A stretch of 64,000 nucleotides of DNA from Anaerolineales bacterium. GTDB taxonomy: Bacteria; Chloroflexota; Anaerolineae; 4572-78; J111. A program made the translations under genes and the position numbers. The notes beneath the pieces were generated by a model. The model made no database searches. It was not told where the DNA came from and was given only the letters and a program-made list of their open reading frames with translations. Location of the stretch: assembly GCA_020634855.1 (NCBI GenBank), contig JACKAU010000005.1:434001-498000 (forward strand), in the 5' to 3' direction. Of this stretch, positions 16,077-24,746 are shown one piece after another; the stretch's first letter is position 1; every line of letters starts with the position of its first letter.

Positions 16077-17336
16077 ATGCGCGTTTTAGCTGTTCTAATG
16101 GCCGGCGGGGCCGGAACACGGCTGACCGTTCTTTCTGACAAACGAGCCAAACCCGCTGTGCCCTTTGCCGGGAAATATCGAATTATCGATTTCACGCTAT
16201 CAAATTGTGTTAACTCCAGTATATACGATGTCGCGGTTTTAACCCAGTATCGGCCCCACTCTCTTAATACGCATATTGGTATCGGTAAACCGTGGGACTT
16301 GGACCGACAGCGTGGGGGCGTCCATTTGCGCCAGCCTTACCAGGGCAATAATGCGGACCTGGATTGGTATCGCGGCACGGCCGATGCGGTCTTTCGGAAT
16401 CTGGATTTTATCCAGGAAAAAGACCCCGATTTTGTGGTCATTCTGTCCGGTGACCATATTTACAAGATGGATTACCGGCCGATGTTAGAGTATCACGTTC
16501 AAAAAGGGGCCGACTTAACCGTGGGCGTGATGGAAATCCCGCTGGAGGAAACCGACCGTTTTGGGATTATGACCGTCAATCGCAATATGCGCGTCACCGA
16601 GTTTCACGAAAAGCCCAAAGATCGCGATAAAGGTACGCTGGCTTCGATGGGAATTTATGTGTTCAGTACCGATATCCTCGTGCAGCGTTTATCAGAAGGA
16701 ACAGCTGAACAGCCGCGCATCGATTTCGGCAAGCACGTTATCCCGGATATGATTAGTCAAGATAAAGTTTACGCCTATCCCTTTGAAGGATATTGGGTTG
16801 ACGTGGGGACGATCCACTCTTTTTGGGAAACCAACTTGGCCATGACCAGCGTCGAGATGGAACAGGTGCTCAACTTGCACGACGCCAACTGGGTTATCCA
16901 CACTCGTAGCCAGGAACGTCCGCCGGTAAAATTAGGTCCGCAGGCTCGCATCATCGACAGCCTGGTGTCGAACGGCTGCGTTATTCGGGGGCAGGTGGAG
17001 CGTTCCGTACTGTCGCCGGGAGTCTATGTCTCGCCCGGCGCGGTGGTCAAAGAGTCGGTTATTATCAACGATACCTGGATTGGGCCGGGCGCTATTGTTG
17101 ATAAGGCGATTATCGATGAAAATGTGGTCATTGGCGCGGGAACGTATCTGGGCTACGGCGACGATATGACGGTCAACCATGAGATGCCCGACAAACTTAA
17201 CACGGGGATTACCGTAGTTGGGGCCAACACCCAAATTCCGGGTGGGATTACTATCGGTCGTAATGTTTTGATTAAGTCAGGGTGCTTGGAGAGCGATTTT
17301 CCGGGAACCGATATTGGCAGCGGGGAGACGGTATAA
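16077..17336 (+). CDS. glgC: Glucose-1-phosphate adenylyltransferase, catalytic-type subunit
   Basis: Makes ADP-glucose from glucose-1-phosphate and ATP, the first committed step of glycogen synthesis. The protein (419 residues) has the nucleotide-binding loop GGAGTRLTVLSDKRAKP with the key Arg15 and Lys25, the metal-binding Asp in LSGDHIYKMDY and the substrate Lys in FHEKPK. A left-handed beta-helix domain follows (about 290-410). The start is ATG at 16077, not the upstream 16023: AGGAA precedes it and the family begins MRVLAxxMAGG. The stop is 3 bases before the second glgC-like gene. Confidence 0.95.
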   Translation: MRVLAVLMAGGAGTRLTVLSDKRAKPAVPFAGKYRIIDFTLSNCVNSSIYDVAVLTQYRPHSLNTHIGIGKPWDLDRQRGGVHLRQPYQGNNADLDWYRGTADAVFRNLDFIQEKDPDFVVILSGDHIYKMDYRPMLEYHVQKGADLTVGVMEIPLEETDRFGIMTVNRNMRVTEFHEKPKDRDKGTLASMGIYVFSTDILVQRLSEGTAEQPRIDFGKHVIPDMISQDKVYAYPFEGYWVDVGTIHSFWETNLAMTSVEMEQVLNLHDANWVIHTRSQERPPVKLGPQARIIDSLVSNGCVIRGQVERSVLSPGVYVSPGAVVKESVIINDTWIGPGAIVDKAIIDENVVIGAGTYLGYGDDMTVNHEMPDKLNTGITVVGANTQIPGGITIGRNVLIKSGCLESDFPGTDIGSGETV

Positions 17337-17339
17337 GTT

Positions 17340-18575
17340 ATGAGAGTCTTAGCAATGATTATGGCCGGCGGGGCCAGTGAAAATTTAAGTGTGCTGACTA
17401 TGGTTCGGGCCGAACCGGCCATCCCGTTTGGCGGCAAATTTCGCATCATCGATTTTTCCCTATCGAACTGTGTTAACTCCGATATTTTTAATGTCTCGCT
17501 TTTGACCCAGCATATGCCACGATCGCTCAATGTTCATGTGGGGGTCGGCAAACCGTGGGATTTGGACCGGTCTCAAGGTGGGGTGCGGTTGCTCCAGCCC
17601 TACCTCGGGCCGAAACAAAGCGGTTGGCAGCGCGGTACTGCCGACGCCGTCCGCCGCAACTTGGACTTTGTTGATGAGCAGCGCGTTGACACAGTGCTTA
17701 TTTTGGCCGGGGACCATATTTATAAGATGGATTATCGGCTGATGCTGCAATTCCATCAGCAGTCTAGAGCGCAGGTCACCTTGGGTGTTCGGCGCGTTAG
17801 CCCCTTTGAAACCTACCGCTTTGGCATTGTCAGCGTCGATTCTGATATGCGCATTACCGGCTTTAAAGAAAAGCCGCGTCGCTCTAAAGAAACGTTGGCT
17901 TCGATGGGGATCTATGTCTTTGATTACGAAGTTCTCAAAGAAGTCTTGGCTGACGAGAAACCGAACGATTTCGGGCGCGATATCCTCCCTAAAATTATCA
18001 ATTCCCATCGAGTCTTCGCCCACACCTTTGAAGGTTACTGGGCCGATGTCGGAACGCTCCAGGCTTACTGGGAAGCCAATATGTCGCTGCTGGCCGAAAC
18101 ACCCGCCCTGGATTTGTATGACCCGGACTGGGTTATTCACACCCGTAGTGAGGAACAGCCGCCGGTACGCGTTGGCACGGAAGCCTGGGTTGGCGGCAAC
18201 TTGATCTCCAACGGCTGCATTGTGGAAGGTGTGGTTGAGCGATCTGTCCTGGGGCCTGGCGTTCGTGTGGCTCCCGGCGCTATCGTGCGCGACTCGGTGA
18301 TAATGAACGATACGGTCATCTGCCCACACGCCCGTGTTGAGCGCGCCATTGTTGATAAGGATGTCTATATCGGCGAAAGCGCCGAAATCGGCTACGGCGT
18401 CGATAACATTCCTAATCGGCTGCATCCTAATCGTTTGAATACCGGCTTAACCGTGGTCGGCAAATGGGCGCGGGTTCCCAATGGTCTAAAAGTTGGGCAT
18501 AATGTTATCATCAACCCCGGCGCAAAGGAGCATCTCTTTCAAACCGATTTTATCCCTAGTGGCGAGACGATTTAA
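17340..18575 (+). CDS. glgD: Glucose-1-phosphate adenylyltransferase homologue, probable regulatory (GlgD-like) subunit
   Basis: A 411-residue paralogue of the preceding gene, with the same two-domain layout. In the nucleotide loop it reads GGASENLSVLTMVRAEP: Arg15 is replaced by Asn and Lys25 by Glu relative to the first gene. The metal Asp (LAGDHIYKMDY) and the substrate Lys (FKEKPR) are kept. Loss of the Arg and Lys of this loop is what separates the non-catalytic large subunit of plant ADP-glucose pyrophosphorylases from the catalytic one, so this is likely a modulatory subunit of a heterotetramer. Gene symbol by analogy with glgC-glgD pairs. The gene ends before a strong terminator. Confidence 0.85.
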   Translation: MRVLAMIMAGGASENLSVLTMVRAEPAIPFGGKFRIIDFSLSNCVNSDIFNVSLLTQHMPRSLNVHVGVGKPWDLDRSQGGVRLLQPYLGPKQSGWQRGTADAVRRNLDFVDEQRVDTVLILAGDHIYKMDYRLMLQFHQQSRAQVTLGVRRVSPFETYRFGIVSVDSDMRITGFKEKPRRSKETLASMGIYVFDYEVLKEVLADEKPNDFGRDILPKIINSHRVFAHTFEGYWADVGTLQAYWEANMSLLAETPALDLYDPDWVIHTRSEEQPPVRVGTEAWVGGNLISNGCIVEGVVERSVLGPGVRVAPGAIVRDSVIMNDTVICPHARVERAIVDKDVYIGESAEIGYGVDNIPNRLHPNRLNTGLTVVGKWARVPNGLKVGHNVIINPGAKEHLFQTDFIPSGETI

Positions 18576-18835
18576 CAGAGGTTGTGTTAAGTTAGCCTAT
18601 GTCTATCATTAATCGGACTCGGTTAACCAACGAAACTTTTAAATTGGATATCGAACGGAGGCGACAAGGGTGGTATTCCGACAAATATTTTGTGAATATT
18701 GCCCAAACGCTCCAGGTGGTGGCTGGCTGAACCTAACTATAATTTTTCTAGCCAGTCCGAATTGTGGAGAGGATACTTCGCCCAAAAAAGCCGGAGCAAT
18801 ATTGCTCCGGCTTTTTTATTTTATGGGAAAACAAC
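18576..18835. other. Intergenic region with terminator
   Basis: About 260 bases separating the convergent glgD-like and 18836-19714 genes. Apart from the hairpin at 18784-18817, no feature is evident; a 68-codon plus ORF (18670-18876) runs through the terminator and is not protein-like. Confidence 0.4.
18784..18817. terminator. Bidirectional rho-independent terminator
   Basis: A perfect palindrome AAAAAAGCCGGAGCAAT / ATTGCTCCGGCTTTTTT. The GC-rich stem is flanked by A and T runs, so it can stop transcription of glgC-glgD from the left and of the 18836-19714 gene from the right. Confidence 0.9.
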
Positions 18836-19714
18836 TTAATCTGTTTTGTCTGACTTCCGGCTGCGGCGAATGGTGATGATGCCGATCACCGGTAAAATAA
18901 TGGCCACGATGGCTGCCAGCGCCGCCACCGGTCTTGATTCTTGCTCTTCCTTAATGCCGCCCACGGCCGGTAGAGCCGAACGCCCATCGATGCCGGTAAA
19001 GTTGTAAAACGCACTATCGCTGATCGGGAGCGGCTCACCATCAGGCGTACGTAGGTCTTCGATGTTGGGCGGCGCAGTGTCGCCGCGATAAAACCCTAAA
19101 TAGATAGTCCACGTTTCTTCTCGGCCGGTTGACTCGATTAGAATATTGGGATTGATAGCGGTGGAATTTGGCGGTAATTGCAGGTTGAGCAAAATTGGGC
19201 CGGATCCAAAGCGGGTTTTGTAATAGTAAAAGTAGCCGTTTGACTCAGAAACCCAATAGATTTCAAAACTGATCCCTTCGGCCACCACCGGGATGCCGGC
19301 CGCCGGAATGGCGATCCACTCGCCGTCTTCGCCACCGGGAATGAATTCATAAACATAGCCTTCAATTTTGGTTTTCTCAATGGGCACCAGTCGCCCTTCC
19401 CCGTCGGCCAGCCGGTCACAGGCGCCTCTCAGGCTTTCCAAATCTTCGGATGTATTGCCGGTGCTTTGCCTGATGATTTCGTCTCTGGCTTCATCGATAT
19501 CAACGACTTCGTCAAAATCGCCGTCGTGCTCGTTATTGTCGTTGTCATCGTTATCGCCGCGCTGAAGGCACTCGAAATCTCTCAGATCGTACCCGCCGAC
19601 CACGTCATCCGGATCGCCGGCCCGGACGGGTGCGACCAATGCCATAGCCGAGACGAGCGCCAGCGTCAGCCCCACAATAAGGTGAAAGGGTTGTAATCCG
19701 CCATAGTTTATCAT
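18836..19714 (-). CDS. Exported protein with C-terminal membrane anchor and LPxxG-like motif
   Basis: A 292-residue secreted protein of unknown function. It has a signal peptide (hydrophobic about 10-27, cleavage near VRAGD), an acidic Asp/Asn-rich segment (about 50-70), and a beta-rich domain. Near the C-terminus ALPAVGG stands about 17 residues before a hydrophobic helix (about 262-282) and a basic tail RRSRKSDK. This is similar to a sorting signal, though LPAVGG is not the canonical LPxTG. The start is ATG at 19714 preceded by a GGGGAG/AGGTGA stretch. It is a stand-alone gene. Confidence 0.7.
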   Translation of the reverse strand: MINYGGLQPFHLIVGLTLALVSAMALVAPVRAGDPDDVVGGYDLRDFECLQRGDNDDNDNNEHDGDFDEVVDIDEARDEIIRQSTGNTSEDLESLRGACDRLADGEGRLVPIEKTKIEGYVYEFIPGGEDGEWIAIPAAGIPVVAEGISFEIYWVSESNGYFYYYKTRFGSGPILLNLQLPPNSTAINPNILIESTGREETWTIYLGFYRGDTAPPNIEDLRTPDGEPLPISDSAFYNFTGIDGRSALPAVGGIKEEQESRPVAALAAIVAIILPVIGIITIRRSRKSDKTD

Positions 19715-19792
19715 AAGTCACCTACTCCCCCGCTATAACTTACCATAATATTCCCCATTGTATCATGGTTGGAGCGGATAATCAATAGTTGC

Positions 19793-20272
19793 TTATTCAG
19801 ACACGGCGAGGACCTCACCCTCCGTCACCCGCAACAATTCTGCCGGGGTCAAACGCAGCATAGCATCGATATCACCGCCGCCCCCGTAGATGACCTCCAA
19901 TTCGGTAATAGCCGGGTCGATGAACGTGCGCAGCGTTTGGCGATGCCCGAAGGGCGGCATACTCCCGACGATGTAGCCGGTTATCGCCAGCGCCTGTTCC
20001 GCTCCGGCGAATTTTACTTTCTTACGGCCCACGTCTAACCGCGCCGCAACTTTTCGCCGGTCGATCAGGGCTGTGCCATTGTTGATGACCAGGAGTGGTT
20101 CATCATTAACTAAAAACACTAGCGATTTGATAATCTGCTCCGGTTCGACCTGCAGCGCACGCGCCGCGTCGGGCACAGTGGGGGTGTGTTCGGCCATAAC
20201 AAGGATTTCGGCCTCGATGTGTTGTGCGTCGATAAACTGTTGCAGATCGGCGCTGGTTAAATTTGGGGTCAT
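19793..20272 (-). CDS. YbaK/EbsC-family aminoacyl-tRNA deacylase
   Basis: A 159-residue member of the YbaK/ProX editing family, which clears misacylated tRNAs (such as Cys- or Ala-tRNAPro). Typical features are VEPEQIIKSLVFLVNDEPLLVI, including the conserved Lys, then KVKFAGAEQALAITGYIVGSMPPFGH and the C-terminal IYGGGGDIDAMLRL. Length fits the family. The precise tRNA substrate cannot be told from the sequence. Single gene, with an AGAGAG stretch before the ATG. Confidence 0.88.
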   Translation of the reverse strand: MTPNLTSADLQQFIDAQHIEAEILVMAEHTPTVPDAARALQVEPEQIIKSLVFLVNDEPLLVINNGTALIDRRKVAARLDVGRKKVKFAGAEQALAITGYIVGSMPPFGHRQTLRTFIDPAITELEVIYGGGGDIDAMLRLTPAELLRVTEGEVLAVSE

Positions 20273-20335
20273 AACTCTCTTCTATTGAATGGATTGAGTA
20301 GAATAAGATGCGCTATCACACTAATCACAACACGC

Positions 20336-20572
20336 TCACAGTTTGTCATACTCCTCCGGCTCGACATCCGGTGCTTTCGCTAAGACAGCCAGCAGTTTTT
20401 CTCGACTTCCTCGTTGGGCTCTTTCTTCCAAGTAATCTAATGTGTTCAATGTGGCTATCTTTTCGGCAATGGCTAAGGTTACAAAATGATTCATTGAAAT
20501 CCCCTCAGCCTCAGCCATTCTTTTTAATTGGTCATACATCGTTTTTGGTAATCTCAAACTCATTACACTCAT
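20336..20572 (-). CDS. Antitoxin-like protein (ribbon-helix-helix type)
   Basis: A 78-residue protein whose N-terminus (MSLRLPKTMYDQLKRMAEAEG) and following helix (SMNHFVTLAIAEKIA) match the ribbon-helix-helix fold of Arc/HicB-type antitoxins. The C-terminal tail (about 45-78) is charged and would wrap the toxin. The gene starts inside the stop codon of the upstream PIN toxin gene (ATGA overlap), so they are translated together. The order toxin-then-antitoxin is the reverse of the most common arrangement. Confidence 0.82.
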   Translation of the reverse strand: MSVMSLRLPKTMYDQLKRMAEAEGISMNHFVTLAIAEKIATLNTLDYLEERAQRGSREKLLAVLAKAPDVEPEEYDKL

Positions 20573-20997
20573 TTTATCTGGCCTATTTCTTGTAAAAATT
20601 CTTTTGGCGTAACCACTTGGATGCCAAATTGCTCGATACCTTTAAAATCTCTTTTGTTGTAGGTCACTACATGACTGCACTGTGCTTTGACTGCTAATTC
20701 TAAAATTAGCTCATCTTTTGGGTCACGCAATTGAGGTCGCCAAAGAAAATAGACCTCATGGTGATGAGCCAGAGCACATAAAGCATCAATCAAATCGGTG
20801 ACATCTTGTTGATTAAGGGCCAAACCATTGACTTGACGGCGAAGAACATCTTCATATTCCAGTGCTAATGGAACCGATAAATGAATTTCAAACAGATGAG
20901 TACCAATTAAAGACATCAGTTGGGCTGAGGCTCCTCGTTGGGATCGTTGTGCAGCAATAATGACATTTGTATCAAGAATGATGTCAAGTGTAGCCAT
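20569..20997 (-). CDS. PIN-domain toxin (putative ribonuclease)
   Basis: A 142-residue PIN_3-type protein. Acidic residues expected of the metal-dependent RNase centre are visible: ILDTNVII at the N-terminus, Glu in LALEYEDVL, Asp in RDPKDELILELAV, and Asp in VTYNKRDFKG. PIN toxins cut RNA, often tRNA or mRNA, until bound by their antitoxin. The start ATG at 20997 lies directly after a -10 box without room for a ribosome-binding site, so the mRNA is probably leaderless. A palindromic operator overlaps its promoter. Confidence 0.87.
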   Translation of the reverse strand: MATLDIILDTNVIIAAQRSQRGASAQLMSLIGTHLFEIHLSVPLALEYEDVLRRQVNGLALNQQDVTDLIDALCALAHHHEVYFLWRPQLRDPKDELILELAVKAQCSHVVTYNKRDFKGIEQFGIQVVTPKEFLQEIGQIK

Positions 20998-21000
20998 GAT

Positions 21001-21032
21001 GATATTATAAACGATATCATATATAATATCAA
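21001..21032 (-). promoter_or_regulatory. Palindromic operator overlapping the toxin-antitoxin promoter
   Basis: GATATTATA (21001-21009) and TATAATATC (21022-21030) are perfect inverted arms, and GATATC (21013-21018) lies exactly at the centre. On the minus strand TTGATA (21027-21032) and TATAAT (21004-21009) form a promoter with a 17-base spacer. An antitoxin dimer binding here would cover both boxes, giving the usual autoregulation. Confidence 0.75.
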
Positions 21033-21115
21033 TAATTGTTAAGAATCAGAAAATTTTTCTTAATGGTGCTTCATACGATTATTAAGCTGGGACAGCAGGA
21101 TTTTTCATGGCAAGA

Positions 21116-22630
21116 TCATGCCGTTTGAAATTTCGCCAACCAATGAAAGTCGTCTTGCAGACGCGGATAGAGTTGCGCAAACCGTTCATATAATTGGTTG
21201 TACTGCTTATGTCGAATCGGATCGGGGTGGGTGGGCGGTCCATATTGGACGACCTGCGCGCAGGCTTCATCGAGATCGGTGTAAAACCCGGCTCCCACAC
21301 CTGCCAGCAGGGCTGCTCCAACACCGGCCTGCTCTCTCAACAGCGACTGCTGCATCGGTAAGCCCAAGACATCGGCTTGAATTTGCCGCCAGACGTCGCT
21401 CTCCGCTCCACCCCCGGCGGCGATAATCGTTTCGACCTGTCCTCCCAGCGACAAACTCAGCTCCAACGCCTGCCGCAGCGCCATCGCGACGCCCTCCATC
21501 ACCGCCCGCGCCAGATGACCGCGTTGGTGGAAGTGGGTCAAGCCGATAAAGCCGCCGCGAGCCAGCGGGTCCATGTGCGGAGTCCGTTCACCGGAGAGGT
21601 AAGGCAGAAATATCAAGCCCTCCGCTCCGGCCGGCACAGTCGAGGCTTCGGCGCTGAGCGTAGCATAGGCCTGGCCTGATTGAGGCAGGCCGGTCAGATC
21701 GCGCAGCCAGCGTAGCGATAGCCCCGCCGACAAAATCGCGCCAAGGACATACCACAATCCCGGTACGGCATGATTGAAAACGTGCAGACGCGGATCGGTT
21801 TGCCCCGACGTCGGGTTGATCTGAATGGGTGTAAAGACTTGCCCTCCGCTGCCGGTTGTCACTGAGGCTCGGCCCGGCCTAATCAACCCGTTGCCGATGG
21901 CCTGAGCCGGCTGGTCGGCGCAGCCGGCCACCACCGGAATGCCCGCCGGTAGCCCCAACGCCTCGGCCGCCGGCTGGGTGAGCGATCCGGCTACGGCCGT
22001 CGATAGCAGCAGTTCGGGAAACAGATCGACCGGCAGCCCGACTTTGTCGAGGATCGAGTCGGCCCACCGCTGCCGGCGGATATCGAACACGCCGCTGCCG
22101 GCGGCGTCGCTGACATCGGTCGCGATGTGGCCGGTCAGACGGAGGCGCAGGTAATCCTTGGGAAAAATGACTTTATGAGTTCGGTCCAGCAGGTCCGGCT
22201 GATGGTGAGCCAGCCAAACCAGTGTTGGCCCCATAAAACCGGCGGCCGGTAGCGTGCCGGCGACGGCCGCATAGCGCTCCGCCCCGACCGTCTCGATAAG
22301 CGTTTGGCAGGCCTCGGCGCTACGCTGGTCGGCCCAAATGATGGCCGGGTGAAGCGGTTGCCCTTGCGCATCGAGCAAGAGGGCGCCGTGCATTTGCCCG
22401 CTAAAACTAATGCCGGCGATACGGCTGCGGTCGGCGGCAGTTGTCACCCGGCGGACCGTCTCGACTGTGGCCTGCCACCAGGCTTCGGGGTTCTGTTCAG
22501 CCCGATCGGGCCGTGGTTTGTCGATGGGGTATTCCTGAGCGGCGGTGGCTACAATTTTCGCCTGGTGTGGATCGAACAGTATTGATTTGACACTGGACGT
22601 TCCCAAATCAATCCCTAGCAGCAGCGTCAT
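21116..22630 (-). CDS. xylB: Xylulokinase
   Basis: A FGGY-family sugar kinase that phosphorylates D-xylulose to D-xylulose-5-phosphate. The start at 22630 (MTLLLGIDLGTSSVKSILFD) is preferred over 22654: AAAGGAT precedes it and the phosphate-1 motif then sits at the very N-terminus. Other motifs: SFSGQMHGALLLD, WADQRS, GCADQPAQAIGNG and the C-terminal AAGGGAESDVWRQIQADVLG. Length 504 is usual. No other xylose genes are nearby, so another ketose kinase specificity is possible. Confidence 0.88.
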   Translation of the reverse strand: MTLLLGIDLGTSSVKSILFDPHQAKIVATAAQEYPIDKPRPDRAEQNPEAWWQATVETVRRVTTAADRSRIAGISFSGQMHGALLLDAQGQPLHPAIIWADQRSAEACQTLIETVGAERYAAVAGTLPAAGFMGPTLVWLAHHQPDLLDRTHKVIFPKDYLRLRLTGHIATDVSDAAGSGVFDIRRQRWADSILDKVGLPVDLFPELLLSTAVAGSLTQPAAEALGLPAGIPVVAGCADQPAQAIGNGLIRPGRASVTTGSGGQVFTPIQINPTSGQTDPRLHVFNHAVPGLWYVLGAILSAGLSLRWLRDLTGLPQSGQAYATLSAEASTVPAGAEGLIFLPYLSGERTPHMDPLARGGFIGLTHFHQRGHLARAVMEGVAMALRQALELSLSLGGQVETIIAAGGGAESDVWRQIQADVLGLPMQQSLLREQAGVGAALLAGVGAGFYTDLDEACAQVVQYGPPTHPDPIRHKQYNQLYERFAQLYPRLQDDFHWLAKFQTA

Positions 22631-22651
22631 AGGTTGATCCTTTCTGGCTGA

Positions 22652-22686
22652 CAAAAAAGCCTATCCTGTATTTGGATAGGCTTGTC
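22652..22686 (-). terminator. Rho-independent terminator between the LCP gene and xylB
   Basis: On the minus strand AAGCCTATCC - 7-base loop - GGATAGGCTT is followed by TTTTG. It would stop transcripts coming from the LCP-family gene upstream before they enter xylB. Confidence 0.75.
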
Positions 22687-22739
22687 AAGTAACTGTATAT
22701 AAAGTAACGATATGAACCGGATAATTCTGTTGGACGACT

Positions 22740-22781
22740 AAAGCGGTTACTACAAACATTTAGGCTCGTAGTAACCGCTTT
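22740..22781. repeat. 14-bp inverted repeat with GTAGTAACCGCTTT arm
   Basis: AAAGCGGTTACTAC (22740-22753) and GTAGTAACCGCTTT (22768-22781) are perfect reverse complements, just after the LCP gene's stop. A related sequence, CGTAGTAATCGTTTTAGCGA, occurs at about 27151-27170 after another gene, which suggests a dispersed intergenic repeat. Confidence 0.55.
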
Positions 22782-22794
22782 ATGCGAGCCGAGG

Positions 22795-24354
22795 CTAGTT
22801 GCTGGATGATAATGGCAGTTGGTCGCCTTCGGGTAGTTCAAAGGTGCTGCCAATTAAGACTCTGAAATCGACATCACTTTTCAGGTTAGGGCTGCGCCGA
22901 ATATTTTCTTCCTGAACATCGAAAATCGCTTTGAGAACTTCTAGCGTGTAACGCTTTTCTTCGTTGTAAACCACAATCACCGTATTGGTGTAGGAGGTTG
23001 AGTCGGCCGGGCCAAATTGGACAATATTAAATCCCTGGTTGTTCAGGTAAGAGGCCGTTTGCGACGCCAGGTTAGCGACATTTGTGCCATTCTGGACCAC
23101 AAGTTTGGCGTTTTCCTGAGCTAAAAAGGTTTTGATTTCTTCTCGGCGTTGATCCGCTTCGGCAATTTGCTGGGCTTGGTTTTCGGCCAGGGCGGTGGCT
23201 TGGGCCTGAATGGCTTGAAGTTCGGCTTTGGATGGCCCATCGGCCGGTTCTTTTTCGCTAAAGATGTCATCGACCACCACGCCAATTTTCTCGCGGAGCG
23301 GCAGCAGCACTTGAGCGCCGGTTTCGGGTACGACGTAATCAACCGTCATATCGCTGTCGATGACGGCGGTTTGAATATTACTCGCATCGATGTCATCGGC
23401 CAGTTGGGCCAGTTCCACAATATCGACCAACTGCAAATCGGTTTCAATCGTGCCGGACATCGACGCCCACAGTTCGGGGATGCGCGGAATCATATCGAGT
23501 TGTAAGGCTTTATCACGAATGGCCAGCATAACCTGCTGCTGGCGTTTGGCCCGCGAAAAGTCGCCGCCGGAGCTATGGCGAGTTCGGGCATAGCGCATGG
23601 CATCGTGGCCGTTTAGGCTATGTTGTCCGGCTTCAATATAGAAGGGATCATAGCCATAGTTGTTATCGGGAAAAGTGGGGTCGTCGAGGGTTTGGGGCAC
23701 ATCGATATCAATCCCCCCCAGCGTATCGACGACTTCCTCAAAGCCTTTAAAGTCGATTTTGGCGTAGAAATGAACGGGAACGCCCAAATTGTACTGGACC
23801 GTCTTCATCGCCAGAGCCGGACCGCCGCCTGGATAGTCGTCTCGGTCGCCAAAGAAGTAAGCTTTGTTAATCCGGTCTTCATCGTAACCGGGGATCGACA
23901 CCCACAAGTCTCTGGGGATCGATAGCATGCCGGCGGTGCGCGATTTCGGATCGACAGTGACCAGCATCATGGTATCGGTCCGGGAATAGACTTCGTCCGG
24001 ACGCCGGTCGACGCCTAACAGCAAGATGTTGACCCGTTCTTTGTTAGAGTAATCCGGCAGAGCAACCCCGCTCAAGCCGGTCTGACCATCCTCGCCTCCG
24101 CGAATAATTTGGGGGAGGGTGAACGAGCCGTCGCTGCTGGTCAGCGGTAAAGCCGCCAGCGGCAGCGATAAATTGACGGACGGTAAGCCGGGTACGGTTG
24201 CTCGCGCCACGGCGTTTTTAACCGTGACGTAGAAGACGAACCCCACATAAGCGCCGCCCAGTAAAAAAATAATGACCAGACCGGTGATCAGGCCGTTGAT
24301 AACCAGTGAGGGTAAAATCGGTTGTTGTTTGTACTGTTTACTTTGTGTTGCCAT
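22795..24354 (-). CDS. LytR-CpsA-Psr family cell-wall protein
   Basis: A 519-residue membrane protein. A single N-terminal transmembrane helix (about 20-42) leads to an extracytoplasmic LCP domain (about 105-300): NILLLGVDRRP, RTDTMMLVTVDP, GMLSIPRDLWV, GGIDIDVPQ and GHDAMRYARTRHSSGGDFSRAKRQ (quoted in parts) with the Arg residues that bind pyrophosphate lipids. A Gln/Ala-rich coiled segment (about 380-420) and a LytR_C domain (AKLVVQNGTNVANLA onward) follow. LCP enzymes transfer polymers such as teichoic acid or glycans from lipid carriers to peptidoglycan. Single gene. Confidence 0.92.
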   Translation of the reverse strand: MATQSKQYKQQPILPSLVINGLITGLVIIFLLGGAYVGFVFYVTVKNAVARATVPGLPSVNLSLPLAALPLTSSDGSFTLPQIIRGGEDGQTGLSGVALPDYSNKERVNILLLGVDRRPDEVYSRTDTMMLVTVDPKSRTAGMLSIPRDLWVSIPGYDEDRINKAYFFGDRDDYPGGGPALAMKTVQYNLGVPVHFYAKIDFKGFEEVVDTLGGIDIDVPQTLDDPTFPDNNYGYDPFYIEAGQHSLNGHDAMRYARTRHSSGGDFSRAKRQQQVMLAIRDKALQLDMIPRIPELWASMSGTIETDLQLVDIVELAQLADDIDASNIQTAVIDSDMTVDYVVPETGAQVLLPLREKIGVVVDDIFSEKEPADGPSKAELQAIQAQATALAENQAQQIAEADQRREEIKTFLAQENAKLVVQNGTNVANLASQTASYLNNQGFNIVQFGPADSTSYTNTVIVVYNEEKRYTLEVLKAIFDVQEENIRRSPNLKSDVDFRVLIGSTFELPEGDQLPLSSSN

Positions 24355-24746
24355 AGTTGAAAATTATAACACGTTCCCACTGACAAGCAAACCGCTTAGG
24401 CCATTTGGCCTAAGCAATTTAACGGATATGCTTGTGTCAATCGATTAAAGAGGTTGATACGGCCGAACTGAGTTCAAACCAGGCTGTATTTTAAGCCCGC
24501 TCCAGCATAAATTTAACTCCGCTATTTTATCATCCCGACCGCTAACTTACCAAATGGCAGCTTTTAAATGGGAAGATAGCCGCTTTGGTATGACGATTCA
24601 GGTTTGTTTGGATAACTTTCGTTCATCGACATCTTGTTATATAATTGGAATGTTGTATTACAAGCGACCTTAAAACCGTTGTCGTCTGACCACTCCACTT
24701 ACCTTTCTAAAACAAACTTTAAAATTTATTAAAGAGGAGCAGAGTT
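24355..24746. other. Divergent intergenic region
   Basis: About 390 bases between the LCP gene and the 5'-nucleotidase gene, which are transcribed away from each other. It holds the palindrome at 24394-24415 (listed separately) and a plus-strand TATAAT at 24640-24645 that may serve the nucleotidase gene. No ORF of note. Confidence 0.4.
24394..24415. promoter_or_regulatory. 22-bp palindrome GCTTAGGCCA-TT-TGGCCTAAGC
   Basis: Perfect 10-base arms with a 2-base centre, about 40 bases upstream of the LCP gene start and 330 bases before the nucleotidase gene. There is no adjoining T-run, so it fits an operator better than a terminator. Confidence 0.4.

Noticed and set aside
18670..18876. 68-codon ORF after the glgC pair
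   Set aside because: It runs through the strong terminator at 18784-18817 and into the next gene on the other strand.
22740..22781. Intrinsic terminator of the LCP gene
   Set aside because: The hairpin is perfect but lacks a T-run on the minus strand; the hairpin at 22652-22686 fits termination better, so this was listed as a repeat.
24460..24500. tRNA-like sequence (GAGTTCAAACC)
   Set aside because: The T-arm-like string stands alone, with no matching acceptor, D or anticodon stems.
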